From NCBI GenBank assembly GCA_028554755.1, contig JAPTOF010000010.1, positions 8,220,001 to 8,284,000 of the forward strand: a stretch of DNA of 64,000 nt, read 5' to 3'. This document shows positions 1-10,870 of this stretch, in pieces. This DNA comes from Cordia subcordata. Taxonomy: Eukaryota > Streptophyta > Magnoliopsida > Boraginales > Cordiaceae. The position numbers were made by a program, and so were the translations under genes. The notes under the pieces were generated by a model that was given only the letters and a program-made list of their open reading frames with translations, searched no databases and was not told where the DNA came from. Numbering within the stretch: the stretch's first letter is position 1; each line of letters begins with the position of its first letter.

Positions 1-1233
1 TTAATTCATTATCAATTAAATGGGCTTATTGATATTTTGGAATGAGTTTTAAACTCATTTAGTATTTATTTGGGAATAGTATGTTTTTGTTAATTCTAAT
101 TGTTAAGTATTGACTTTTGTGAATTATTCCAAAGGTTACATATATTGAATTTAATTCGAATATTATGGCTATCATATATTTTCTATTATCAAATTATTTA
201 TATGCGCCATGTTGAATGTTAAAATATTTTTAAATTTTGAGGAATGCATTTTAAATTGATCACTGAGACGCATTATATAAAAATGTTTCATATTGTGTGA
301 TCAAGTGCATATATAGCTTTTTGTGATTGTATTAAGCATTAATTTTTCCCAATGAGTTGACAGCATAGATTTAAGTTGGTAAATTCACCATAGTGATTTG
401 CTCAATTGAATCTATGGCTTTTCTCATTTTGTTTGGGAACTACTATGGTAAAGTGCACTATAATCTCCCAAAGGAGCTCATTTTATAGCTTTAGCCTAGT
501 AGCATAAATATAAAATATGGACCAAGATTACAATGTTATTAGGGAGCTCAATTGCCCAAAAATGGCTGACTTTTTTTTTCAGTGAGGTGATCTTATATGT
601 ATTACTTTATGTTAAAAGAATGCCTATTTACATATTGAATTATTTTCCCAAAGGTGGATATAACAATGATGTGTTTAAACTCTTTTGTTTATAATGCTTA
701 CTTTTGTAATATAGCATATATACATAATGTTTATTGATATTTCATTGTTTTCCTCGATTGTTTCCTTTGCTTTGAACAATTATTACTTTGATGTCTTGAA
801 TGGATAAAACTATTATGGAATAAAAGTAGATATTGGGTTTTATCTATGTATAGTCGATAATGATTTGGCATTACATTTTGATACACATGCCGCTTTGGTT
901 GATAGAAACAGTGATAAAGGAAGGGAAATATAATTAGCAATAGAGGAGGTCTAATTGTCTTGACTTAACAACTATGAAGAGACCATAATTGAATATTTAG
1001 TGAATGGCTTGTCTTGAACTAAGAATGTGAAAGAACTCTTAATAGCTATAGGAGAGAAACACCAAGAAATCTTGGACTATCAATGACCAAAAATAACCCA
1101 TTGTGTTGCTGAGGAAAACAAAGTTAAGGGTAGAGATCCAAAGATTGTATATATTTATTTTAAATACCACATGTCCTAATTCTTTCACATTTCTCCTTTT
1201 ACAAATAAGATAATTTTAATAAACTTATAACCA
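1..1233. other. A+T-rich stretch without a recognisable gene
   Basis: No open frame here resembles a known protein. The stretch is low in GC and carries several short motifs of the CCCAAAGG kind (near 465, 645) that also occur near 43,080 and 43,170, which suggests old retroelement-derived sequence. No terminal repeats or coding domain were found, so no family is named. Confidence 0.4.
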
Positions 1234-2900
1234 CAACCCCCAAGTGGGAAATCACTCACAGCCAAACGTTTGTATCCATCTTGGATAAAAATGCCAACAT
1301 CTTTGCAGATGGCTTACCAAAAGTGGCACACTTTTGGACAGTAAACTAGTTTGTCGTAGCTAGTAAGAGCCGTATTTTCCAATCTAGAACAAGTTGGTTA
1401 TTGATAACTCTCCACAACAGAGTTATTTTTCTTCATTAATATGGAGGATTAAGTAATGTTTGTGCTAGTTCTTGGAGTCTTTTGTTAGAGAATGTTGTTA
1501 GTTCAAGTGTGGTTTGGTTTAGAAGCAAATTACTTAACTTGGTATGATTTTGGTTGTTTATGAAGGGTTCATGAAGGAAGATGCATTGGAGTGGAGATGG
1601 AATCAAGCTTGAGGTAATTAGAAGATCAGAAAGTGCGGAGAAGATAGCACGCTGCGAGCTTCCATCCAGTGGACAAAAATTCCTATCTAATGAGCTGCCA
1701 GAGTGGAGCGTCTTTGTGTTATAATTGCGAGCTTCCCATCTAGTGGGTAAAAACTGCCATCTAGAAGGGGTTGGACGAGTTGGCATATGCAGAAAGCAAT
1801 TTTGGGCCCAATCTTATTATAATTAGGGCCTCCAACTAGTGCTATAAAAAGGGTTTTTCACCCTAAAAAAGAAGGAGGTGCCTAAAGACTTTGGAGAGCG
1901 GGATAAACATTCTTTGAAGGAAGAAAAAGCAAAAACTCTTGTGGATTTCAAGCTACATTTAAGAATTTTTCAATCTTTACTTTCTCTTTTACATTCTATT
2001 CATTATGGTTAAATCTTTGAATATTTTGTTTATGATTTCTATGACAATGTCTAGCTAAACTTTCTCCTCTAGGATTACAATGGATTCTTTTGTCAATTAA
2101 TTGATGCTTATTTCTTTTCCATTCTATCTATGATTGTGCCTTGAATTGCTTATTTGTTTTTATTTGATTTGTTATTTAATAGCCTAGTCAACTATTAATT
2201 TGACAAGGCCTAATTGAATTGACAGAGGAAATTGAGTCTAGGTCCAGAATGAATAATCTAGGTTTAGATTAATCTAAGTGGATAGGTTAATTTGATTTGT
2301 AATTAGGATAGACATATACCTAAATATCCTAGGTAGCCAAATTGGGGCTAAACTAAATCAATTTAATTTAAGCCTTAGGCAAAGATATATAGACTTTGGA
2401 TTAGATTGAATTAGCTTTATAATAGCTCGACAGAGGGTTAATGAGATAATAGTTCCCCAGGTTAGTAATCAAACACAATTAAAATGAGTGGGATTGGAAT
2501 AACACATTGATTTAGCATTAGATGAAGTTGTAGTTCTAGGTGTTCTTCAATTGACTTCGTTATTTATTTAAATTACTTTGCTGTTTAATTTTTAGAATTT
2601 AATTTTCCAAACCCCAATTTAAGTGATTTGACTGAGATTGGGAATAATAGTTGATGATTAGTGGTAAAATTAGCACATGCTTCTTGAGAGAATAAACTTT
2701 ACTCATCACATTGTTACTTATGCAATACGTATATTTGTGTGTGTGACATTTGGCAACAGTTGTAGTGTCGATCCCAAGGTTTCTTTTAACTCCATCTATT
2801 GTTATAAAGTACTGTCCTGTTGATTTATCATACTTATCAACTAGCTTCCACACAGTTGACGGACAAATTGTTACAGCTGCAAAATTCGAACGTGAATATC
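1234..2900 (-). pseudogene. Kunitz inhibitor pseudogene split by an insertion
   Basis: Two pieces of a Kunitz inhibitor lie on the minus strand about 1.36 kb apart. The C-terminal piece (about 1,234-1,398) reads like the end of the intact copies (KLVYCPKVC, then KDVGIFIQDGYKRLAVSDF) but has in-frame stops and a frameshift. The middle piece (about 2,756-2,885) gives ICPSTVW and, after VWK, DKYDKSTGQYFI. The two would be contiguous in an intact gene, joining just before the ITNWF region, so 1,399-2,755 is an insertion. Upstream of codon AVTICP the signal peptide and N-terminal half are gone, and promoter-like sequence (2,900-3,000, matching the flanks at 39,040 and 45,480) is joined directly to mid-gene sequence. 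It cannot encode an inhibitor. Confidence 0.85.
1399..2755. mobile_element. Non-coding retroelement-like insert in the KTI pseudogene
   Basis: This block separates two halves of one Kunitz reading frame, so it arrived after the gene existed. It has a promoter-like TATAAAA near 1,844, long A+T-rich non-coding text, and lacks gag or pol domains. The style resembles non-autonomous LTR-retroelement sequence (LARD-like), but I could not define two LTRs or a target duplication. The insertion is well supported; the class is a guess. Confidence 0.5.
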
Positions 2901-3049
2901 ACATGCACATGCTCTGGAGTCAAGTATAATACAGCGATATAGCGGATTAGAACTCTTAATTGTGACTTGACGCAAGAATGTTTAATCATGCTACTGAAGC
3001 TGACAAATGCATCCGGCCAGAAAAGCTCATCCATGGACTAAACAGGTTA

Positions 3050-4500
3050 TTTGGACCCATTGATTTTTTTTCCTTTTTTTTTTTAAATTAAAATTTAAAA
3101 ATTACAAAAGATTAAAATTTAAAATTTAAAAATTTAAAATTTTTAATTTTAATTTTAAAAACTAAAATTTTAATGTAAAATTTTTAAAATTAGTTTGTTT
3201 TCTTTTTTAAGTAAAAAATGATATTAATAGGGTTTTTTTAGAACAAATTTGGTTATTTGAAAGTCTTATTTAACGATATTAAAATATTAACAAAAATGAA
3301 AAGATTGTGTCACTTTTTAAAAAATAAAAAAGATAATGTGATATATTTTAAATTACATAAAATAATGAGCTACTTATATAAATTATAAGAGGATAACGCA
3401 TACTTTACCCTTACGAGTATGAGAATTCAATTTACATGCTAGATAGCTGTTGTAGTACTTTTTCTAAGGAATGATAGCAATTTCACTGCAATTAGTGAGA
3501 TCTTCCTCACTCTTGAATTTTGAATCTCAATGATTTGACCTTTAGTAGCTGTTGAATAGATGGATGGGTCACTGTCATCTATATATATATACATTATTCA
3601 AGAAGGTACATTAAGAATAAAGTATTATGAACATAAACAAATATATGTTAACAGTGTTTGGAATATTTGCTCGTAGTTATGTTAAATAGAGTTAACAAGG
3701 TTTATTTCGATGTTCACACGTGTTTATAGGTATTCAAAGTAGATGAGTAACAAAGAAAGTTTCGAGAATCATGATAGATTATGAATATCGGCTGAAATCA
3801 TCTTGAATTTTAACAAAAGGAAAATTAATGCATGTGGTTGTCATAGAAATGCTAACGTTGAAAAGTTATTTTAACATAAGAACAAACTTATATCAAGATA
3901 AAAAGTAGTAAAAGAATGGAAAAATAACTATGTAGATTGATGTAAAAGGCAAGCTCATTAGGAGGAGCAAACAGTGCTTTTGGAATAAGTAGTATCATCG
4001 GAAATAGAGGAATTAAATGAATATTAGAGGCTAAATTGTCAATTATGCAAGATAGAGAGTGAACTGTAAAGCATTAGAATAGAGAATCAAACTTTTAAAG
4101 TTTGAATTTGTGTATATATTAAGTTTTCGCTAAGAAGTAATTGAATGTTATTGAGAAAAAACGGAGACTGTATCGATCAGTCAATTGAGTGCAAAACAAC
4201 AATAGGAGACCTGGCAACTACATTGGAAAGCTAGAATGTACATTAGAAGCATTAAAAAAATATTTTGTTCAGAGAGTTTTTTTTCTAAATTTCCTACCTA
4301 TGTGCATCATCATGTTCCTTACATCAAAAATAATATCAAGAAAGTGCTGGTACTTCTGGTGTGCTTTGTGTAGATTCTACAATTTTGCCTCTGTCACATG
4401 TGATAAGATACAGCTCGAAAGACTAGTTTCACTTGATGTTCACATATGTATAGAAAGATATTCAAAGTAATTTTCTTTTTTAATTAATGTTCGTATTTTT
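3050..4500. other. Gene-free spacer with A/T homopolymer runs
   Basis: Positions about 3,066-3,200 are nearly pure A/T with repeated AAAATTTAAA wording. From about 3,640 to 4,470 there is unique-looking sequence. The only long frame (4,189-4,470, plus) matches nothing I recognise and has no coding-like composition, so no gene is called. Confidence 0.4.
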
Positions 4501-4689
4501 CTGCCTTTCTCCTAATTTTGGATGAGGAAGATGCACTACTCTATCATAAATTAAACCCACTTGCTTTTTGGTGACAATGTGCTTTAGGGGAGGAGGTTGG
4601 AGGAATTATTGACTTTGAGAATACATCACAAGTGTGACATTTCTATAATTCAAATTGATGGAAACCTGGGAAACAGCATATCAAGCTAC

Positions 4690-4850
4690 ATTAAAAGCCA
4701 CAGCATTACATAAACTATAGCTCATTACAGTAGCATAAGCTTTTACTCTTTATTACATATAGCTCATTACAGTAAGTATGAGCCTTTACTCTTTATTAGA
4801 TAAACTATAGCTCATTATGTTACAGAAAAATGAGCCTTTATTCTTACTCT
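4690..4850. repeat. Tandem 3'-flank repeat with poly(A) signals, KTI1
   Basis: Downstream of the KTI1 stop there are about three imperfect copies of a unit containing CTATAGCTCATTACAG and GAGCCTTTA. On the minus strand these give several AATAAAGG or related poly(A)-signal hexamers. The same unit occurs twice downstream of KTI2 (15,870-15,955), KTI3 (23,165-23,255), KTI4 (29,272-29,360) and the deleted copy (21,640-21,730). It is a conserved 3' UTR feature, probably with several alternative polyadenylation sites. Confidence 0.7.
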
Positions 4851-4874
4851 GTTGCATACAAGAGGGGTAGATAG

Positions 4875-5549
4875 TTACTCGGCAACACCATTGTTAGGAT
4901 AGACAATCCGTCTAGGCTGTGCAGCCTTCCAAAACTGAACATCGAACGGCGAACCACTCAGAGCCAAACGTCTGTATCCGTCTTGTAAGAAAATGCCAAC
5001 ATCTTTGCAGATAACTTTGCAAAATTTGCACACTGTTGGACAATGAACAAGCTTGTAGCCCAAAAAGGAGGATTTCTCAATCTTGAACCAGTTGCTTATA
5101 GTAGCAGGCCCAGGATTTCCTTTAACTCCACCTGTTGTTATAAAGGACCGCCCCACTGATTCATCATACTTATCAACCTTCCACACAGTTGATTGAGGAC
5201 AAATTGATGGAACTGGGAACTTTATATTTAGATCAGTTGAAAGGCGGATTACTCCTTCCTCGGGATTCTCCGGAGTAAATACCAACGGGAGGCCAAGGGC
5301 AATATCAAGTGGGTCCTGGAAAACGGCAAGTGGGCAGCTGGTTTCATTGCCAATGCTGCCTGGGGGGACTCCACCTCCATAACCTTTGCCCCGGAAAGCC
5401 GGCAGCAGGTAATAGTATGCACCTGCGATGAGATTATCCCCGTCGCTGTCAAGCACTGGGCCTGCTGCTTCTGCAGATGAGCAGAACAAACTGTTAATGA
5501 AGATGGAAAATATCGCAAGGAACGCAATGAGAAATGATGTGGTCTTCAT
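4875..5549 (-). CDS. Kunitz-type protease inhibitor, miraculin-like (KTI1)
   Basis: Intact 224-residue frame without introns, as is usual for this family. Residues 1 to about 28 are a hydrophobic signal peptide ending near SSAEA, so the product should be secreted or vacuolar. The Kunitz (STI) signature starts at residue 32 (VLDSDGDNL), followed by YYYLLP. Six cysteines follow it (72, 117, 170, 174, 177, 181), two more than the KTI2-4 group; the classical fold needs four. A GNETS sequon (N68) could be glycosylated. The loop where soybean trypsin inhibitor has its P1 arginine (about residues 92-102, FTPENPEEGVIR) has no obvious exposed Arg or Lys at the aligned place, so trypsin inhibition is uncertain. 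The C-terminus extends to RRIVYPNNGV, shared only with KTI5. The ATG is the first in frame and begins the signal peptide. Family call is secure; the target protease is unknown. Confidence 0.95.
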   Translation of the reverse strand: MKTTSFLIAFLAIFSIFINSLFCSSAEAAGPVLDSDGDNLIAGAYYYLLPAFRGKGYGGGVPPGSIGNETSCPLAVFQDPLDIALGLPLVFTPENPEEGVIRLSTDLNIKFPVPSICPQSTVWKVDKYDESVGRSFITTGGVKGNPGPATISNWFKIEKSSFLGYKLVHCPTVCKFCKVICKDVGIFLQDGYRRLALSGSPFDVQFWKAAQPRRIVYPNNGVAE

Positions 5550-5805
5550 GGTGAGACTGAGCTGTTGTGCAGGAATATGGTTTGGAGCTTACGCTTTTCT
5601 TTTGTAGCCAAACCAATAGGGACATGCACATGCATGCTCTGGGCTCAAGTGACTTGACAGCAAGGATGTTTAATCGGCCATATATTCTCCACGTTTTAGC
5701 TGTGACCGCAGCCATGGTTCTAAATGTTTTAGTTGTGACTCTAGCCATAGCCACTAGTCAGTACCTTATAGGATTTAGATTTGTCGATTAAGCATAAGGA
5801 TTAAG
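5550..5805 (-). promoter_or_regulatory. KTI1 proximal promoter module
   Basis: About 60 bp upstream of the ATG the position of the TATA box reads CTACAAAAG (near 5,603-5,611), where the sister genes have CTATAAAA, so the core promoter may be weakened. Read on the plus strand, 5,685-5,795 carries TATTCTCCACGTTTTAG, then two copies of a TTTTAGTTGTGAC motif about 30 bp apart, then AGCCATAGCCACTAGTCAGT and TTTAGATTTGTCGAT. The same module lies upstream of the other KTIs and is repeated further upstream at 6,497-6,640. Conservation across paralogues suggests regulatory function; no factor is assigned. Confidence 0.6.
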
Positions 5806-5973
5806 GAAGTATGATTAGAAATGTGATTAATCTAATGAAATAAAATGTCCAATGTTATTAGTTGCATAATTAGAAATGTGATTAATCTAATGAAATAAAA
5901 TGTCCAATGTTATTAGTTGCATAACCTTCTGTAGAAGCATAATTCAGACATTCAATCTGTCTTCAAAATATAA

Positions 5974-6202
5974 GGGTTTGTTTGAATTGTTTTTTTTCAA
6001 TAAAAAGTATTTTTTTTTCTAAAAAAGTTACATTAAATTTGCAATAACTATTTGATTTGACTTCCAAAAAAATTAAAACTCTTAAAAAAAAGTTCAAATA
6101 CAGTTTTTTTTTTAGAAACCAGAATGTTTAGCTTCTAAAAAAAAATATTTTTCAAAAGATATTAATAAAAGCGCTTTTGAAAAAAGCTAATCCAAAAGGC
6201 CC
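5974..6202. mobile_element. Tourist-like MITE (PIF/Harbinger type), TSD TAA
   Basis: A 229-bp non-coding element with inverted ends GGGTTTGTTTGAATTG and (reverse complement of the right end) GGGCCTTTTGGATTAGC. It is flanked by TAA on both sides (5,971-5,973 and 6,203-6,205). The sister promoters of KTI2 (16,950), KTI3 (24,235) and KTI4 (30,385) keep the empty site with a single TAA between AAAATA and GTGTAATT or GCGTAATT. Terminal GGG and a 3-bp TAA duplication fit PIF/Harbinger. It entered the KTI1 promoter only, after the duplications. Confidence 0.88.
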
Positions 6203-6496
6203 TAAGTGTAATTAAAATAGCTCCCATATTATCAAAAATTCATTGGATCCTCATGTTTGCAGAATTTTTTTTTTTTAATTTTAAGAGAGGTCAAAGACCA
6301 ATCACAATATATAACTAGCGAAAATTGATCTCTAGATTTATTCACATTAAAAATGAGATACGTATCACTTAATGACTAGGTCTTTATTCATGTTTGTAGA
6401 AGTTATGAGTCAGGAAAACACTGCATCAAACACATACATGATTAATCATAAGTTATTTGATCACTAAAGAATATGTGACCTTCCTATTCATATTTT

Positions 6497-6650
6497 TAAA
6501 CCATATCTTCTTCACGTTTCAGTTGTGAGCGCAGCCATGACTCTAGACGTTTATTTAGTTGTCAGTACAACCTTAGCCACCAGTCAGTATCTTATAGGAT
6601 TTAGATTTGTCGATCAAGCACAACGATTAAGCTACAAATTTAACATCTCT
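6497..6650 (-). promoter_or_regulatory. Distal copy of the KTI promoter module (KTI1)
   Basis: This stretch repeats the proximal module about 0.8 kb further from the gene: CTTCACGTTTCAGTTGTG, then GCAGCCATG, CAACCTTAGCCACCAGTCAG and TATAGGATTTAGATTTGTC. Equivalent distal copies exist upstream of KTI2 (about 17,255-17,385) and KTI4 (about 30,690-30,810). It is either an enhancer duplicate or the relic promoter of a lost upstream gene copy; the sequence alone cannot decide. Confidence 0.55.
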
Positions 6651-7878
6651 TTGTAGCATTAAGAAAGTGTAATATAAAAAATGTGATTTACATGAAAATA
6701 TTTTATTTTTCTCATTTTTTACATTAACTAAATTAATTTTAATTGATTTATTTTTAAAACCATAAATTTAAAAAGAAAAAGAAAAAAGTTCATGGCAAAC
6801 AAAAGTTTCCACGGATATCTATAGCTTTCTGTCTACTTTCATTTTCTTTTGGGGAAAAGAACATATTTTAAAATAAAATAAAAAGGAAGAATAAAGATCC
6901 ACCTCACTGAGAATTTTTCGAACGTGAAATTAGGAGTTCTACCATAGTTAACTTCCTCAAAGTTATAAAATTTGCCTACATCTTTGGGTCCTTTTGTCAA
7001 GTAATCTACTATAGATGTGTACGAATTTTATGAATCCTAGACTTCATATTACCTGTAAAGTATTTTAATTCTTATTCGATCAGAATTTCTATGCAATAAA
7101 TAAATTTTTGTGCAAAAATTAACACTACATACATCCCCTTAAAACCAAGTCAAACATAGAAAATCATGGTCATTTCAATGAATTAGAGTATTATATTATT
7201 CATAATAGCAAACATCATATTGAAAATTATACATAACTCATTCAAAAAAATAACAAAGTGAAAAAAAAAAAAGCATTAAGGACAAAGAAATGTTTGTTTT
7301 TCAAATTGAAGTATTTAATTTTGATTAGATACAAAAAGTCGAGTTGAAATTTACTACTTGTAGAAGAGAATTGAACTCCTCTACTTGTTACGTTATAAAT
7401 AATATGTATTGATAAATAAAAATTTACAACAAGTTCATATGAGGGAAACAAAAAAAATAGAAAAATAATGAGATTTAGTCTTTACTTCCAATCCAGAATT
7501 TTAGCTTTGTTTTTGTCTGCAAACACAAAAGAACGGATATATCAAGTCATTCCTATAGGCCAAAGAATATAAAGTGTGTTATAAAAAATACAGAGAATTA
7601 TTTTGAATGAAAAATGTTGTCGTTTAATAAACATTTTTATGAAATTGTGAGATATCGAGAAGGATTGTGAATTAACAACTGATTGAAACTTTCACTAGAA
7701 AAAAAAAAAAAAAAAAAAACTCAGGCTAATAATATTGAACCTTCGGGTCCAATAATGGATCTTATGTAGGAAAAATTTTAAATACCATAAACATGTTGAA
7801 TTTATGAACACCAAAACACATGCAATTGAAAACTCAGAGGAAAGAAAATGAACCATTTATTTCCATAAGCGCATATTA
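6651..7878. other. Duplicated intergenic block, no gene
   Basis: No coding frame is recognised. The stretch is homologous to 18,270-19,400, to 31,800-32,950 and (from about 7,395) to 24,905-25,395, so it belongs to the ancestral KTI duplication unit. A 20-bp A run occurs near 7,699. Confidence 0.6.
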
Positions 7879-9765
7879 TCACTTCACAAATTTCGCCCAT
7901 AATTTGGTACTAGTATATTCCCCCCTATTATCAGTCCTTAGCACTTTAATATTAGCATTAAACTGTGTTTTTACCATGGCATGAAAACTAAGATAAGTCT
8001 CATACACCTCAGCCTTGTGTTTCAAAGGATAAAGCCAAGAAAATCTAGTACAATCATTAAGAAAAATGACATAATATCTGTAGTTCATACATAAGGGGGT
8101 ATGAGCTACATCCCATACATCTGAATATACTAGGTCAAATGGACTATGTGACTGAGATTGTGAAACAGGAAAGGAAAGTTTATGTGATTTTGACACTAAA
8201 CAATTTTGACAATTTCTGGAATCAAGCCTTAGTGTAATATTGAGCAAAGAAGAAACAGCACTAGTGATTTGTCTTGATAGATGTCCCAACCTCAAGTCCC
8301 ACAAAACATCTTGACTTGAACTGGTAGAGTGTTGAGAAGTAGCAACAAATGCAGAGGGTGATGAAGAAACAACAGATGTTGATGAAGCAGAAGACAACAC
8401 AGTTGGTTTGGATACAAACCATTTTCACAAAGGCCCTAGAACATCACCAAATTGGATGTGTTGTCCACAATGGTGACCTCCTTGTCAATAAAAATGGCAT
8501 AGCAATTATTGTCTTTGGTAAGTTGATAAACAGAGAGCATGTTTGGTGAAATAGATGGAACATAGAGAATATTAGATATAGTGAATGTAGCAGTAGGAGT
8601 TATGAGCCTACCACTCCCAGTATTAGAGATAGGTAAGTTTGCACCATTGCCAATAGAAAGTCTCTGATCCCATATAAGGCTGACTAGCCTGCAATTGGGC
8701 AGCATCGTTGGTAATGTGACTTGTAGCACCTGTATCTAAAATCCAATTAGCAGATAATGCAGCAGACGACTGAACTTGAGTTGTCATTGTAGTTTGCTCA
8801 GGCTTGACATAATAGTAGTTATCAGTGTCAAGCCTATGCCAACATTGAAGAGGATTGTGATTCGGCTTGTTGTAAATTTGACAGACAACAGTAGTCAACT
8901 TTGGAGAGGTTGCCATTGAAGTGTTTGTCACAAAATTGCCTCTATCTTCTCTACCTACATTTCTTTGACCTCTTCCTCCCCTATTAGCATAATTGTTCCT
9001 GCCTCTACCTCTTTGTCCAGCTGAAGTAGTGTACAGAGCTGTATGAAGCTCAAAATTAACTCTCGGACTAGGAGAATCAGTAATGGTAGTTTTGTGAGAG
9101 AAAGAGAGGTTCAATTCCTCATTCAGCTGGAGATTGGTGAGCACAAGCAAGGTGATTGAAGTACCCCTACACCTAATAGAGCTGGCAAGAGAATTATAAG
9201 TAGGAGGCAAACCTTTGAGTATATAGAACACCAATTCCTCATCTTTAAGACTTTCATTTGCAGCAGTGAGACCATCACTTAGAGTCTTGATTTCGTCCAA
9301 ATATTGTTGGATAGTTTTAGAACCTTTTGTAAGATTACACAAGCGATTTTTGAGATGATAAACATGAGAAATACTACAAGATTTGTAGTGTTGCTCAATA
9401 GCTTTCCAAATCTCAGGTTTACTAGGTAGATGATAGATATGAGACAAAACTGTAGGAGTGACAGTAGCATAAAAGCAAGACTTTAGATGTTCATCTATAG
9501 TCATCCACTCTAGATAATCAGGATTATCCACAATAGAACCATTAGTAGCTTTAACTAGAGGATTTAGACAAGGAGTAGTACCAATTACATGACCTAAAAG
9601 CTTATTTGCCTTTAGCAATGAAAGAAATTAAGTCTTCCATAGTAGAAAATTGTTGTTATCAAGCTTAATGTTGACAAACGATGGAAAATTTTGAAGCAGA
9701 GTCTTCAATCCAGAAGGAAGAGAAGAATCAGAAGTAGAAGCCAAAACGGAAAATGATCGAAGCCA
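7879..9765 (-). pseudogene. Decayed Copia gag-pol (gag, protease, integrase)
   Basis: Reading minus, the gag part runs from about 9,765 to 8,730, with an in-frame TAA near 9,628 (WKT*FLSLLKANKLLG). It shows the Copia UBN2 gag pattern (WKAIEQHY, IQQYLDEIKTLSDGL, LKGLPPTYNSL), an RG-rich stretch, and a zinc knuckle whose second cysteine is replaced (CQIYNKPNHNPLQC). The protease site follows as WILDTGATSHIT. A frameshift near 8,660-8,690 leads into NILYVPSISPNMLSVYQL; another break leads into the GAG-pre-integrase HHCC region (WDLRLGHLS, then NCQNCLVSKSHKLSF) and the integrase core (LVYSDVWD, TDNRGEYTS with a Gly to Arg change). The frame ends at 7,879; reverse transcriptase and RNase H are missing. 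Not functional. Confidence 0.92.
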
Positions 9766-9966
9766 TAACGGAAAATGATCGAAGCCATAACGAAATGATC
9801 GAAGATGAGAAAATTGTATCGGAGAGAAGATGATTCTAATCAGAGAAAACTAATCACGAGACGAAATCTGATGATGCGCAGCCTTAAGAAGTTGATTACA
9901 AAGCTTCGAAGTAGTTTACGATGAAGATCTCACTGGAAAAAAAAAAAATGGCACCAAAAACTTCAT

Positions 9967-10195
9967 GGCTCTTGATACCATATCAGAGAAGAGAATTCTA
10001 GAAAGAAGATATTTTTCATTGATCTAAAATTGTATCTAATTACAGTTATTGCTTATGTATATATAGTTACAAGTGCACCTCTTATGCTCAACTTTCTCTC
10101 TCCTTAACTAACTTCCTATTTCTTCACGTGCATAAAGACAATTATAACTAACTGCCATTGACCTTTGTTGACCTCTTGATATCTTCACTAATACA
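9967..10195 (-). mobile_element. 5' LTR and primer-binding site of the Copia relic
   Basis: On the minus strand the text from 10,195 begins TGTATTAGTGAAG, has a TATATATACATAAG promoter-like box, ends near 9,983, and is followed by TGGTATCAAGAGCC (9,967-9,980), close to the initiator-Met tRNA primer site TGGTATCAGAGCC. The LTR would be only about 0.21 kb. From 10,197 on the sequence matches 27,595-27,700, which marks the outer boundary. The matching 3' LTR is absent, so the element is truncated in integrase. Confidence 0.72.
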
Positions 10196-10650
10196 AGACA
10201 CCACATTAAAACCATATATGCATAATTTATGAACACAAAATTAAATAGAATAAGAAAGAAAACTAACTCTTTACTTCCATATAAGCATCTACTCACGTCA
10301 AGATTTTGCCCAGGATTCTGATTAATGATTGCTCTTCCTCTTCTTAATTCTTGAATTTATCTAATGGGAAATTTAGATGAAGCCTTGTCCTTTTATAAAA
10401 GCCAAAATGAAAAGTTACGTGTTTTTAGAGAAATCGTGTTTCTTTAGAAATATGATAGGCGACCAATTAGAACTTTTAACTTAGTCATAGACCTACCCAT
10501 TGCAAGTGATGACTGTAAGAGTCCAATATTCTTACATCTTAACCTTGTCTTTATCTGACATACAAAGTGGTTTATAAAATTTGAAAAATCTTGAGAATTG
10601 TTTTGGATGAAAGATATTGTTGTTTAACAACCACTATTATAAAATTATAA

Positions 10651-10835
10651 GGGGTCTGTTTGGCACAATTAATAGATTAGACAGCGGATGGCTATTTGAA
10701 TAGCGGATAACAGTTGGGTGGTGGATAACTATTGTGTTTTAGCACTTGGCGGATAGCTGTTTCACTAGCAGATTGTTTTAGATACGTTCTGTTGAGTTAG
10801 CTGATGAATACAAAATGACAAAAAAGACATTGGTT

Positions 10836-10870
<35 letters not shown>

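Noticed and set aside
4189..4470. 93-codon plus-strand frame
   Set aside because: No recognisable motif, A+T-rich, and no homologue in the other KTI blocks.
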